64,000 nt of DNA. Source: Straminergon stramineum. Taxonomy: Eukaryota > Streptophyta > Bryopsida > Hypnales > Calliergonaceae. Under the pieces are notes generated by a model. The model worked only from the letters and a program-made list of their open reading frames with translations, did no database searches and had not been told where the DNA came from. Positions 50,408-62,454 of the stretch are shown here, one piece after another. The position numbers and the translations under genes were made by a program. The stretch covers positions 27,942,906 to 28,006,905 of the forward strand of contig OY987264.1 in NCBI GenBank assembly GCA_963920665.1. The letters are read 5' to 3'. Within the stretch, counting starts at the first letter, position 1, and each line of letters opens with the position of its first letter.

Positions 50408-51126
50408 AATTCAAAAGTTGTGCGTTCTTGTAGAGTAACAAAAAAATATTTATATGGTGTCAAATGTTAAGAAATTAGGGTAAGGCAACCTAATTTCACT
50501 ATTTAGTGTAGAGGCTAGGCCAATCGTAGAAAAATTTCAGCACCTTTTAGGCTTAACCCGTAAGCCCTAAATGTCTGGAATCATCTCTGGAATTGTCAAT
50601 TTGAGAAAAATCATTATAATGTGCAATTTGGAAGCATATTTTGGAATTGATACACAAATAAAAGTTGTAGATTTCAAAATTTTGGATTCCATCTCTATAG
50701 TTAGATTCACCAATGCTATCACCAAATTTATATATATATATTTTGAAAGAGAAATTCCAAAATTCTTTCAAAATTTGATTACAAGCAAAATATTATCCTT
50801 TTTTGAGTAAAATTTGTTGGAATGGATTTGAAATGAGGTTCTCTTCACATGGTGACTTTTTGAAATTTTTGTGTTCTTAAAATCTATGACCTCAGTTTGG
50901 CAAACCCAATTTTGAACTAAAGTCAATGCAATTTGACCACTTCTCATACTTGCACATTTGTAATTTTAGAAAAATATGTACTCTAGTAATACCAAATCCA
51001 ACCCTTAGATTGGACAACAACTTGATAAAGCATCTCTACAAATTAGAATAACTTTCATCCAAATAATTAGAAAGATGAAACTCTAGTTTCAATTTGTTCA
51101 TTGTCCAAAAAATAGAGATCGGAGCG

Positions 51127-52275
51127 CTTAGGGGTGAAAGGACAGATTGGTGACCATGGAAATCATCCCTTTTGGAAACATGTGACATCATCTACTCAAC
51201 CTCTTAAGGACCAAGACCTTTTTTGGGGAAAAAAACCTCTCAAAACTACTGTTTCTATAGCAAAGAGTAAAAGCATCTGAAAATTTTCTTTTTATCACAT
51301 CTAACCATAGGATCTTACACCTAACTGGTACAAGAATGTGTGGGAAAAATTTCAGAAATTCTGACCACATAGATTGCAAGATACTTGTGTTTAAAGTGAA
51401 GAAAACAAGTTTTTCAACACATTGCGGGACTAGGTTCTTTGACTTTGAACCTTCTTACCTTTAATTTTTTGCACTACAAAGTTTTGAACTTTAAATCTTT
51501 ATGGTGGATGATTGAGTTGAGAGTCTAGGAAATAAAATAAAATTCAAAAAATAATTCATTTTTATTCTTTAAAAAATTATTAAGTAGAAGTAGCCAAGTA
51601 GGTACAAGATGGAAGGAAAATCTAAATTATTAATATCTCTAAGATGAAGTGAAAATGCACTAATCCCAATGGTGAGATTTTTATAGAAAAAAAAAAGAAA
51701 CCATGTAGACCTTTTTTTAAAAAAAAATTGTAAAAATTCCATTCAAAAATGAATCCTACAAGTTATTTTTTCAAGAATATGCTCAAATTGCCTGAAAAAC
51801 AAGATTGTCCATAATTTTCTCATAACAAATCCAAATGGAGTGAGTCAAAGCTTTTTGTGTAGAAAAAATATAATGTACAAAGGAAAAAAATTAAAATTTT
51901 TGAATATTTTTGTTGCCTCTCCTCCCTTGTTTTAAGCTTAATTGGGCATAACTTTTGTTCCTAAGCACCAAATGAAAAAAAATTAATATTCCCACAAAGC
52001 TAATCAAATTTTCTATCTTCATAAATAGTTTCAAAAAATTTGGACAAAAACAGAGACCATAGGTACCTACATGAAATCCCATTTGTCCCGTACAAGAACA
52101 ATGGTCTTTAAGGGGTTAAAAAAATAAAAAATACTCATCGTAAATCAAACTACTATAAATAGCCTCCTCTTTTCACAACAAATTTCTAAAGATGAATAGT
52201 TGCACTTTTGTCATATTGTAAGGATTTTTTGTCATCATTGATTGCAAAACGTCTGTGTCAACATTTAAGGGTTAA
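51127..52275. mobile_element. Family B element split by a nested family A element (copy 3)
   Basis: The left part of family B (TTGGTGACCATGGAAATCAT, GTGACATCATCTAC) runs to about 51,196. A family A copy follows, from CTCAACCTCTTAAGGACCA to TGGTCTTTAAGGGGTTA at about 52,118. The right part of family B (AAAGATGAATAGTTGCACTT, GTCATCATTGATTGC, ending TTTAAGGGTTAA) then resumes. No coding frame in either. Confidence 0.65.
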
Positions 52276-52536
52276 GGTTGTCTTGAACTATTCAACAAAA
52301 TAAGATTATAATGGGGATCAATTCTCCCACATGTGAAGGCCTTGGAGCCAAAAGGCCAAGTTGATTCCATAAAATCTAGAAAATTTCAACCCTTAAAAAA
52401 ATGTTTCCCTACCTACATTGTCTATAAAATAAAACTCCTCTTAACTCTTACCTTGTTATTTTGGATTGAAGGGTTCAAAATGTTTATGTGTGATTATCAA
52501 TCTATACAATCACATAAATGTTTGGTATTTTTTTTT

Positions 52537-52759
52537 CACTACAAGAGAAAGGGGTGTTTTAAGTGAGTTTTTAAGTATAGTCCTAGACATAAGATTTTAG
52601 GTAATAACCTTTATGGAGCTTTTCAATAAAAAAATTACTAAAAACACATGTATCTTTAATAAATTTTTACTGAAAATCTCCTTAAAGGTCATTACTTAAA
52701 ATCTTATGTCCAGGACCATATTTAAAAACTCACTTAAAACACCCCTTTCTCTTGCAGTG
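52537..52759. mobile_element. CACTA-type MITE (223 bp)
   Basis: It starts CACTACAAGAGAAAGGGG and ends CCCCTTTCTCTTGCAGTG, with TTT on both sides as the 3-bp target duplication. The terminal inverted repeat extends for about 80 bases (AAGTGAGTTTTTAA, CATAAGATTTTA). No coding frame. Confidence 0.85.
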
Positions 52760-53085
52760 TTTAGATTTAATAAAATTTTCAATTCTTATCAATTTTTCCA
52801 AGAATATGGGAAAATTTGGCACTTTAGTTATAAGAACATTTAGAGAGTGGCAAGTTTATTATTCTTATATTTGAATAATTTAGCATTTGTAGCCTCAATT
52901 TATTTGTTTTTTTAGCTCCTTCCCAAAGCAGTTTAAAAAACATTCAACTCCCCCATGACCAAGGTAGTCACCCAAATTCTTCGGTTATTGGACCCTATAC
53001 ATGCATTCTTTGTATCTACAACGAACAATGAAATCAACCCTTGGACACTTTTGATCCTCAACATTCCTCAAGGGTCCACAGTTAA

Positions 53086-53170
53086 TTCTTAGAGGACAAG
53101 TTGGTGACCATGGAAATCATCTCTTTCAGTACCATGTGAATCATTCGCTTACAAAAACAACAAAAATAAC
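53086..53170. repeat. Family B fragment (left part)
   Basis: CAAGTTGGTGACCATGGAAA and CATGTGAATCATTCGCTTAC match the left part of family B. The right part is absent, replaced by an AACAAAAA-rich and GTTGCC-repeat stretch. Confidence 0.5.
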
Positions 53171-53416
53171 AAAAACAACAAAGACAAAAACTTGCTGTTG
53201 CCGTTGCCGTTGCCGTCCTCAATTTACCGTCCCACCATTGAAGTTGCTCCTAGTCCGAGAGATCCCAATAATAAAAGTTGGTTCAGTGAAATGTCAGTTC
53301 TCAATGATATTCCCAATCCTGGGAACCCAATTGCAAGGGGATACGTGTCACTCAGTAGATGCCTGACTTTGGCGGCAGAAGAATAAACACAACGTAACTG
53401 ACCAACCCCACAAATT

Positions 53417-53427
53417 AAATGTCTTTC

Positions 53428-53463
<36 letters not shown>

Positions 53464-53624
53464 TTATTTTATTTTATTTTTTTGACACAAATGAAACGGA
53501 ATTTCATTGCAGGGGATGAAAATACAAAGCCACCAGCCACGCGTGGCCTGGTGGGACAAACCCAAACCCAAACACACAAGACAGACAGGCAGCAGGCACG
53601 GCACAGAGAAATGTCTTTCTATTA
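53417..53624 (-). mobile_element. 5'-truncated LINE insertion with 16-bp target duplication
   Basis: AAATGTCTTTCTATTA occurs at 53,417-53,432 and again at 53,609-53,624. Between them lie a (TA)n and T-rich tail, then TTTTGACACAAATGAAACGG and about 130 further bases. Read on the minus strand this ends ...GTTTCATTTGTGTCAAAA plus an A/TA-rich tail, the usual 3' end of plant LINEs. Confidence 0.75.
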
Positions 53625-53900
53625 AGTTAACTTACACTCAACCCCCTCTAAATAATTGGGCAAATGGTCTTGTAAAAAGCGCTCTGACCTTGGTTCAGAA
53701 CTTGACACGTGGAAGGTGTTTAATTAGAATTGTACCTAAAGGGACAGTTTCTTGGGATACCCCCCACAGAAGTTCATTTGAATATTTTTTTAAATTTAAA
53801 AAAATCTCTAAGAAAAATTAAAATCTTTTTAAATGGGTAGTTACAGAGCATAAGTGGTACACGATCACTGGTGTCTGAGGCGGCAAATCAATTGGTGACT

Positions 53901-54228
53901 AAGGTAGGAGGCTCGAAATCCGCATAGGCTTTAAAACCGCACACCTCCTCAAATGTACACTGTGTGTACATGGGGTTTTTTCATCTTTACAGGGATGTAC
54001 CAAAAATGTACATTTGAGGAGGTGTGCGGTTTTAGAGCCCTATGCCATTTCGACTTCAAAAATTCATAACTAATTCTACAAAGCTCCAAAAAATATGAAA
54101 CGACTTGGGTTAGATGTCAATCCCTCTTGTCTTTCAAGAAGAGTTTACTGAAAAATATTTCAATAAGTTTCACCTCCCCAAAATTCAGTTTCAGCTCTTA
54201 AATGGGCACTTTATGAACCTCCTACCTT
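53901..54228 (+). mobile_element. Family C hairpin MITE, copy 3 (328 bp)
   Basis: AAGGTAGGAGGCTC...GAACCTCCTACCTT, flanked by ACT on both sides (possible 3-bp target duplication). The inner hairpin pairs AAAACCGCACACCTCCTC with GAGGAGGTGTGCGGTTTT. Confidence 0.8.
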
Positions 54229-54234
54229 ACTATT

Positions 54235-54280
54235 GATGGATGAGATTTTTTTTGACACAAATGAAACGGATGAATGAGAT
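54235..54280 (-). mobile_element. Minimal LINE 3' end (about 22 bp inserted)
   Basis: GATGGATGAGAT (54,235) and GATGAATGAGAT (54,269) flank TTTTTT GACACAAATGAAACG, the same 3' end as at 53,433. The target duplication has one mismatch. Confidence 0.55.
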
Positions 54281-55779
54281 CTACAGTAAGGTATACGACC
54301 TGTTTCCCACAATGGCAAGCGTTTCAGGGTTTAGAGATGGTGTGGGGGGTAATTTTTTTCTAGTCACGGAATAGAAATAATGAAGATTGCACTATGTTCT
54401 GCTCATTTTTCTATCAAGTACTGGAAGTAGTAGGAATTAAGGAAGTGTAGATTACAATCTGATTTGTTTCTCAATGTTCAAGCAAACCTTTTTTTGAGAG
54501 AGGTGCAAAACTAAAAAAATTGGACTTAACAACTTCAGTAGGTGTCGAACTGTTATACATCACAACAGAACAATGAAGTTTTCTAAGACCACATCATATT
54601 CCCCTCTTTCACAAAAATAGGACATCTTATTTTCCACAAGTGGGGCCTTGGTCAAAAACAAGTGGTATGACTTAGTATGGTTGTCCTTAATACTCTAGAA
54701 TAATTGCCTTGCTAAATAAGGAAGATCAATTGGTTATTACCCTCATATTTACCATCTAGGTACCTCAAAGAAGCTATTTGTCAACTCATATATTTTGAAA
54801 GTGAAAAATTGAAAAATTTGAGAGAAGTCATTTGCCAATCAAGTGAAGACATTTTGACAAGAAATGAATTTATTGTGATTTTTCAAAGTTTCTTGAAACG
54901 AAATTGGTGAAAGGTAGGTAGACCCATGCTAAACTACATCTTAACATGCCCCTTCTCCAAGTGCATTGTCACGATGCTAAAGGGTTGCTAAGATTGTGAT
55001 AATGGGTTGGTGGTTGACGCAAATGGGAAGGTTGAGTACATGTTGGAATTGGATGACTAATGACATCAAGTTGTTCTACCATATACTCATTAATTTCTCA
55101 CTACTTTGTAATTAGAACTAGAGATTTTTATCATTGAAATTACATCTCATAGTACTTCAAGTAGGTAAGTGAAAACTCAAATTTAGACATTTGACAATAA
55201 ATATAAACTACTTCAAAAACAAAAATTAAAGAGTTTTTAATCAAATTAAGCTTACCAATGCAAAATTTGACCAATTGCACTCCCAAATGCCATGGTGATG
55301 CCCAAATTTTACATTAATAAGTAGGATTTATCAACACTTCTATAATTTTTGTCTTTCTTGTCTAATTTTGAAGTGGTTTATTGTCGTTATCTAACATTTA
55401 AATTTGAGTTTTCTTGTACCTAATAAAAATACTTTGTGATGCGCTTCCAATGATACAAATTTCAAGTTCTATTTCTATAGTAGTGAAAAATTAGAGTTAC
55501 ATTTGAAAGACCTATATACCAGTCCCATTAAGACCATCTCCTATAAACCTACAAATCCTGTCCTCATTTGCTATAGTAGAAGTCTTTAACCATTTCAACC
55601 ACAACCAGGATGCCCTGCCTTCTGCAATCAACCTTACAATGGCAATGGCCATGTACAAATTTAATTGAGCCTATTTGCTTGCAATTGAGGCTTGTTATTG
55701 TAGATATACAAGACTTGGTTTCACTTATGGTAACTACACCTAAAAAATTGCACAAATAAGCAATTCAATATGGTTTCCA
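54281..55779. other. AT-rich spacer, no gene seen
   Basis: Frames are short, no domains are recognised and no element ends could be set. Confidence 0.55.
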
Positions 55780-56040
55780 TATCATATTGAAATTTTTTTT
55801 GTGGTGTTTTGTTGGTAGTCAAAAAGGGATTTTAGATTCTTTTTAAATGCATTTTTTGGACACTATATGAATAAACTATGAATTTTCAAAGTGTTGAAAA
55901 TAGGCTTTAGGATAAGCAATTGTAGACTAACATAAATATTGGAAGCACATTTAGGCAAGAATCTAGACTATGCGATTTTAGAAAGCGATTGATATTAGGT
56001 GTAGTTATCTTATTGCCAACAAACCTCTTCATAAATTTAG
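55780..56040. repeat. Family H dispersed repeat, copy 2
   Basis: It matches 24,565-24,830 (TTGTTGGTAGTCAAAAAGGG, AAATGCATTTTTTGGACAC, TAGGTGTAGTTATCTTA) but lacks the foldback arms that follow copy 1. Confidence 0.55.
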
Positions 56041-57365
56041 CCAATTCAATCCAATCATCCCGTGATTAAAGTAGAGAGCGATACGGCACTCTTTACAAGC
56101 CCGAGTGGCACCTTTCCCTTAAGCCGGACTGATGTTCCTCTTTTTTCCTTTTAATGGTCATTGTTCTTTCCAAAAGAAGAAGTAGAGAGCGATACTTTAC
56201 ACCATTCATTAAAAATGAAAATTTCTTGCACCATTCATTAAGAATGAGTTCAAGCAACTCCCCCCTACCAAATAAAAGAATCACATGAAAAATTAGTTTT
56301 GTGTCCATCCTTCATGACTCTTTGAAATCATCCACATGACTAGAAAACATGTTTGCAACATTTAACCCTTAAGCATCATAGACAAAATAATGGAAGTGAT
56401 GGGTTTGGAGGTGAGTTTCAGAAAAACACAACAACTTTAAGTATACAAGAGTTGGTTACTGAAGTAGTGTCACCATAGATATTTCAAGGCAACTTCCTGA
56501 CAAGTGTAGATTTGTATTTTTTGAAAGAATCCACAATGCATAAGCAAAGATTATAAAGTTTGATGGACAAGGTCTTCTAGGAATCTTGGTCCTTATGTGC
56601 GTCTAGAAAAAGTCCATTCTTACATTCAAGGGTTAAAGATAAAGGAACCAACCATTCAAAAAGTTGGAAGGAAAATGAGTGTAATCATATAATTGTTTGT
56701 GAAAATTGCATCATGTCCAACCAACTTACCAAATGACTAGTAATTGAAGCTTGCCTATAGTAGTATGATGTTAATGGAACCACCTTCTTTGAACAACCCT
56801 ATAAATACCTCTAGAATGGATAGTAAGTGGTTCTAAAATGGACCACCAACTATATGAGAGCATAATTAAGATTTGTTAGGTATTGATTTATACTTTGCCA
56901 ATGGATGGAATAAAAGCTAGGGAGGGTTCATTTCAAAGCTAGGGGGGTCCTTTTAATTTTTCTAAATGAGAATTGATTGCCCAATTGCCTTCTTACAAAT
57001 GTTAAAAGAATTTAGGGTCCATTTAAATTTAGTAATGGTTACATTTTGGAAACTTGTGTATTACTTTTTGAATGCCACAATGCTTGTTTTTGGTCAAGCC
57101 ATATCTTTTTCAGATTGCATGTGTGTGTATTTTGCAAAGCCTATGATCAAAAATAGGTACCTACCACAAAATTCTTTGGAAATTCATAAGTAATTCATAA
57201 ATGCTCCAAAAAATATGAAACCACTTGTGTCAGATTCTGCATCAATTTTTCATGAAGTGAAAAAATAGGGAAAAATATTTACACGCATCTCAAAACCATA
57301 AAAAAAAGGCCCAACAGCCGTTAAAGGGACGGTTTATGAGCACACTACCTTACTATCATTGATAC

Positions 57366-57592
57366 CTAATGATTCATTGCTGTGTTGAAAAGTTACATGA
57401 TGATTCATTGCCGTGTAAAAAAGTTACATGATGATTCTTTGCCGTATTAAAAAGTTACCTGATGATTCATTGCCGTGTTGAAAAGTTACTCGATGATTCA
57501 TTGCCGTGTTAAAAAATGACCAGATGATTCATTGCTGGGTCTAAAAGTTACTTCATGATTCATTCCCAGGTTAAAAAGTTACCTGATGATTT
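57366..57592. repeat. 31-bp minisatellite, about 7 copies
   Basis: The unit GATTCATTGCCGTGTTGAAA plus AGTTACCTGAT repeats with an exact 31-base spacing (starts near 57,371, 57,402, 57,433, 57,464, 57,495, 57,526, 57,557 and 57,588). Copies differ by a few substitutions. Confidence 0.9.
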
Positions 57593-57678
57593 AAACTGAG
57601 ATGAACTTTCTCCAGCCAGGTGCCAAATCAATGCTCCTACCTTCCCTGTAATTAAAACTCCCCTTAAATACCGACTGC

Positions 57679-57748
57679 ATTCAAATATTTAAATTTATTT
57701 ATTTTTGACACAAATGAAACGGAATTTCATTGCAAAAGAATTCAAATA
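57679..57748 (-). mobile_element. 5'-truncated LINE insertion, about 52 bp, with 9-bp target duplication
   Basis: ATTCAAATA at 57,679-57,687 and 57,740-57,748 flank an A/T-rich tail plus TTTTGACACAAATGAAACGG and AATTTCATTGCA, the same 3' end as at 53,433. Confidence 0.65.
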
Positions 57749-57879
57749 GTTTGTTGTGAGATCACCGAGCCCTCTCTCTTGGTGGCTTGTGAGGTAGTCA
57801 TGAAATAAATACCAAGACACAACTAAAGGTGGGTAGAGTTAGTTGCAACCAATAATTGCACCCCACTTAACCCCCCAAC

Positions 57880-58605
57880 ATCACTCTATGTACATCTCCA
57901 AAACCAATATGTACATGTGTTGAAGAAACGATTTTAGAACATTCACCGGAAAAAACCCATAATTGGATCAGGCTTCATAACTTTTGCTTAACCCCTCAGC
58001 GTCACAGGCTGAACACCAAAAATTGGGAATGTGAACAACCCATAATAGTTTGAAGTTGCCTCATTTATTGAAGACTTCACTGCTGATTTGGAGAGCCAAC
58101 TGTCTGATCACTACTAATGTGCAAGTTTTGAAAGAATCCACTGTTGGGATGTTGGGATTTTCAGATTATAACATTTGATGAACCCTGAATTTCAGAAAAG
58201 TTGGCTACTCTCAGGGTCTGGAAAACGTTTGTTGCGATACTTAGGGGTTAAAGGGTCCAAAATGTCGCATTCTTTCTCTCAATGCTCACCGGTTCCCTTT
58301 CAAAAAAGAAAAGAAAGAAGAAATTGCAGCGTCTTCGTGTAAATTAGCATTCTTTGTGGCTTCCTGGTTTTATACATGTTATTTCTCTCCAGGGCATGGC
58401 CCTCGGCTTTCCGCCGTTTGTTCTTGTTCTTCTTGGATTAAACTCCGGGTTTGAAAAAAAAAGAAAAGAAAAGAAAAAATTGTCGTGTTCTTTGGTGTGT
58501 TGGGAAACCTCCTTGCACTTGCCAACAAGAAAAACAAATGAAAATTTTGCTACTCTAATTTAATAGTAATTAGGGCACAGGAGTTTTTGGGGGGTACCCA
58601 CCTTA
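57880..58605. repeat. Family F dispersed repeat, copy 3 (interrupted)
   Basis: ACATCTCCAAAACCAATATG and GAAGAAACGATTTTAGAA match copies 1 and 2. The second half (CACTTGCCAACAAGAAAAAC, GGGGGGTACCCACCT) resumes at about 58,500 after unrelated sequence. Confidence 0.5.
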
Positions 58606-58867
58606 AATTAAGTTTAACTTACTTTAAGTTAGTTGTACTCTTTGCATTAAAAACATGTACTGCTATGCATGGGGACTGTAACCATTACAAAAAGTGTGCT
58701 CATCAGCTCATATGCACAGGGACAAAGTAAGTGAACTATAAAGAAAAAAGACCCTCACATGCATGAGGACTTGGACATAACAATAAAAAAGGGAAAAGTG
58801 TACTAATAATATTCATACTTTTATAGGGACTTGAGAGCAATAACTTACTAGTAAGTCACTAATAAGG

Positions 58868-59998
58868 TTAGTAGGAGGTCCATAAAGCACTCAAGCTCTA
58901 AAAGTGTCTGCCTTTTGAAATGTACATTTTGCTAATAGATTGCATCAATAATGTACCATTATTGTGGATTTCAGGAGGTGGACACTTTTGATGGACTATT
59001 GCCTTTCAACTTTTAAAAATCTATAATTAATTTCACGAAGCTCCCCGAGAAATATAAAATGGCTTGGATTAAATGCCGATTCCATTTGTCTTTCAAGAAA
59101 AAATTATTTTAAAGTTAATTTCATGAATTCTAACCTCCACAAATTAATTATTAGATCTTAATCCCTAAATGCTCAACTGACCATATATGGTTGATTTGAA
59201 AATTCTAACTCATTTCGGTTTTGGCAATTAAATTCCTTTGATCAATTTAAAAAAAAATTATGAGCAAGTTTGAAGGTTATGTAAAGAAATTTTTTATTTT
59301 GAATAGCAAAAAGTAAACATTTGATTGTTGAGAGGTCCTCAAAGACTTATTTGTACCATAAGTAAAGAGTAAGCTTGCTAATTATACTTCATTTCCCAAC
59401 TTTGAGCAAAGTTTGCCAACTTCACTCAATTTGAGATCTAAAAAAATTGTACTTATTTAATTGTTTTGAAAATGGTCCCAATGGAAAGAATAAAGTAATT
59501 TCATGATCAACATGCTAGTGTTGATTTGGAGTTGTTTGCAATTTTTACACAGAAAAAAAAATTGCATTTCAACAATTGCAAGGTGGATTGTGCAATGAGT
59601 TTGATAGCTCTTCATTTGAACTTAAGGTTTTTGGAAGTGAATTTTAGTAAGCTAACACAATTTTTAGTCAGTCATGTCACCTCTAATTCCAAATAATTCC
59701 AAAAAACTTTTACATGCAAATTTCTAAAACATTGTGGGGAGGGGCAACATACTAAAAATAGAAAATGTACATTTCTCTTATTATAATCCCACAACTCCTA
59801 TGCAATTTTGCACTCAAAATTGGTATGCACACTAATAAGAAAGCTCTTTAAACATCTATATGGTTAGATTTTGAAAAAAGAAACAATTTGCTTCATTGGG
59901 GATAATTATAAGCCCATGCTCTTTTTTCATAGTCAAAACACACTTAGAAAGGCTTAAGAATTTAGGATTTAAATACGCACTTTATAGACCTCCTCATA
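58868..59998. mobile_element. Longer family C related element (about 1.1 kb)
   Basis: It starts AGTAGGAGGTCCATAAAGCA and ends GCACTTTATAGACCTCCTCA, inverted repeats of the family C end type. A decayed copy of the family hairpin lies at about 58,890-58,990. No frame is long enough for a transposase. Confidence 0.45.
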
Positions 59999-61430
59999 CT
60001 GTACTCAATGGTGTAGAAAAATAAAAAGAAGGTTAATTTTCTTACCTTGAATGTTATAATCTTTCAATCCATGCAATCAAATGGATTGAAAATTTTATAA
60101 ACATTTCTATTTCAATACACTCTATTTTTGTGTTGTTAAAAATATTAAAAAGTTTTTATTTTGGCCAATGTACTAAAAAGTGGCAATTTTTGACAATTTC
60201 CTTTGCCTCCCTTTGGCCTTTGGGGTTTAAGTGTAGTACAAGTCACATGTCAATGTCATCATTTACTCAAATAGTGGTGATAACTTAAACTCACGTACAT
60301 AAGCACCCATTTAAGAGCTCATACTTAACTCCAAAACCAAAGCAAAGTTTTAACTTCTCTTGTAAGGAATTTTTTTATTCAATGTATTGTTTTTAGTATC
60401 AGAAGTAGTTGATAAATTTTTTCAAAGATGACATGATTGCATGAAGTGCTATGTCATTGGATAGCATAACTTTTGGTATGGGCATCCAATAGATTTTTAA
60501 AAATGCCCAATCTTGTATCAATTTTTCATAATCATCCATTCAGTTTTTAGTTCATCATCACCTATCCAAATTCCAATTATCTCTTGAACATTTACTTGGT
60601 CCTCCATAAATGGATCCTTAAGGAACTATGGAGCTAGAAAGTGGCACTTAGATCATTTTAGATGAGCAAAATATGATGTTGAACTCCATTTTTTATCCAA
60701 TATTTGTTTTGAGACTACTTTGAATATGTTTGTATTAGAGGTCAAAATTCCCTCATTGAGGTGTTATTGATTTCTTTAAAAAAAAAGATACCAAAAAAAT
60801 AAATCACAAAAAGATTCTTTTTAGTGTATTTTGGCATCTTATACCTTCCTTATTCTAAATCTAAATTTTAGCCAAAATATGTTCTTATTTGAATTTGAGC
60901 TTATCTAATGAAATGACATTAAAAAGGTTTGGTTTCTATTCTAATTTGAAAGTTTAGAAAAATTCTAAAATTAAATTATTTTTAGCTATTTTAACTTCAG
61001 GTCTATGATTGTGGTATAATAAATTTCCAATTATAGAATGGAAGGGGATTTTGATTTACACCATAATATTTCCCATTGTAATATATATATATTTGGGGCA
61101 ATTTTCAGAATTATCAAGCATATATTGTATTTTATATGAATTTTCTTCACTTTTACTTGAAAAAAACACATGTAATTTTAAAACTCATTAAAAATATTGG
61201 ACATTTTATAATCATAGAAGATATATAATTTCATCTTTGAAAAATAAAATAAAATAATTCCCACTTACACTTCATGGCAAAAGACAACATACAAAGCAAG
61301 GAATATTGAGGTTCTTCACATAGACTTTGTTCTTTAAGGATTAACCTTGGATGAACAAAACTTATCACCAAGGTACTTTATAAAAAATAATCCAATTTTT
61401 GGAACAATAGATGTGACCTTTATGTCGACA
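59999..61430. other. AT-rich spacer, no gene seen
   Basis: Low-complexity AT-rich sequence with short frames only. Confidence 0.55.
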
Positions 61431-61439
61431 TTGATCTTG

Positions 61440-61910
61440 AAAGTCATCCATCAACATTTCAAGATTAACTTATAACAACATGGTGGCCTAAAAGTGTTGA
61501 ATTGATGACAAGAAATCCTTTTGTATAAGAAAAGTGCAAATGTTCATCCTTGGAATTTTGTGTGGAAAGAAGGCCTTGCACAATAGTTTGACCTCCAATG
61601 AGTATTTTTTAATTTTAAAAGTAGATGATGTCATATGGTTCGAAAAGGGATCATAGAGCCAAACAACAAACTAGCATAACTTAACCCTTGAATGCTAGGT
61701 TGGTGACCGTGGAAATCAACCATTTTGGAATTGTGTGATATGATCTACTTCAAAAAAAATGAAAAGTAATCATTGGGAGTCAAACTATTGTAGAAGATCT
61801 TCCCTTTCCACCCCTAATTCCAAGGATGAATAGTTGCACTTCTATCCTACACATGAAAATTCCTTGTCATTCATCAAACAAAAAACATCCACCTTGTCGT
61901 TTAGGAATTA
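61440..61910. mobile_element. Two family B copies in opposite orientation
   Basis: One copy at 61,440-61,680 (AAGTGCAAATGTTCATCC, CAATAGTTTGACCTCCAATG) is followed by an inverted copy at 61,681-61,910 (TTAACCCTTGAATG...GTCGTTTAGGAATTA). Together they form a long imperfect inverted repeat. Confidence 0.6.
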
Positions 61911-62454
61911 ATATAAGGTAGGATGGTCGTACAACACCATTATCTATGAATCAATTTAGCACTCAAATCATGCTGGAATGTCCACCCACCCAAGGTACTT
62001 AACTGTGAAAGTCGAACATTTCAGCACCAAATGACGGTGACCTATAGATAGTGGCAGATTTAAACAGTTTTAACTTAAATCTCATATACTTGCACAACAG
62101 CAGATTGGGTTCTTGAGTACTAAATATATATATTTTTACAAAAATCAACACGATAAGCAAACATTTTGGCACTAAGAAAAACTGCAGACGGCCGATAAAG
62201 TTGTCTTAGATATAAAAAAAACTTGTCTTTACTGTCAAAATCGCAAAAATTCTGTGTTCAAAGTGAGACACTGCTACTTCAGCAGAAAGAACAGTCCTGT
62301 TCAGGCAGACTGCTGCTGTTGTTGCTGACTCGTTTCCACTTCCCACTCAAACTACGTATGTTCACTCTGGCGTCCAAGATTTAACTTAAATGTATATTCA
62401 GTATGCATGAGCTGAAGGCCTAACCTATTCGCTTCCAATTCAAACCATTAAATA

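Noticed and set aside
53192..53386. GTTGCC hexamer run as a coding repeat
   Set aside because: Only about three to four units and no supporting gene structure. Most likely simple sequence.
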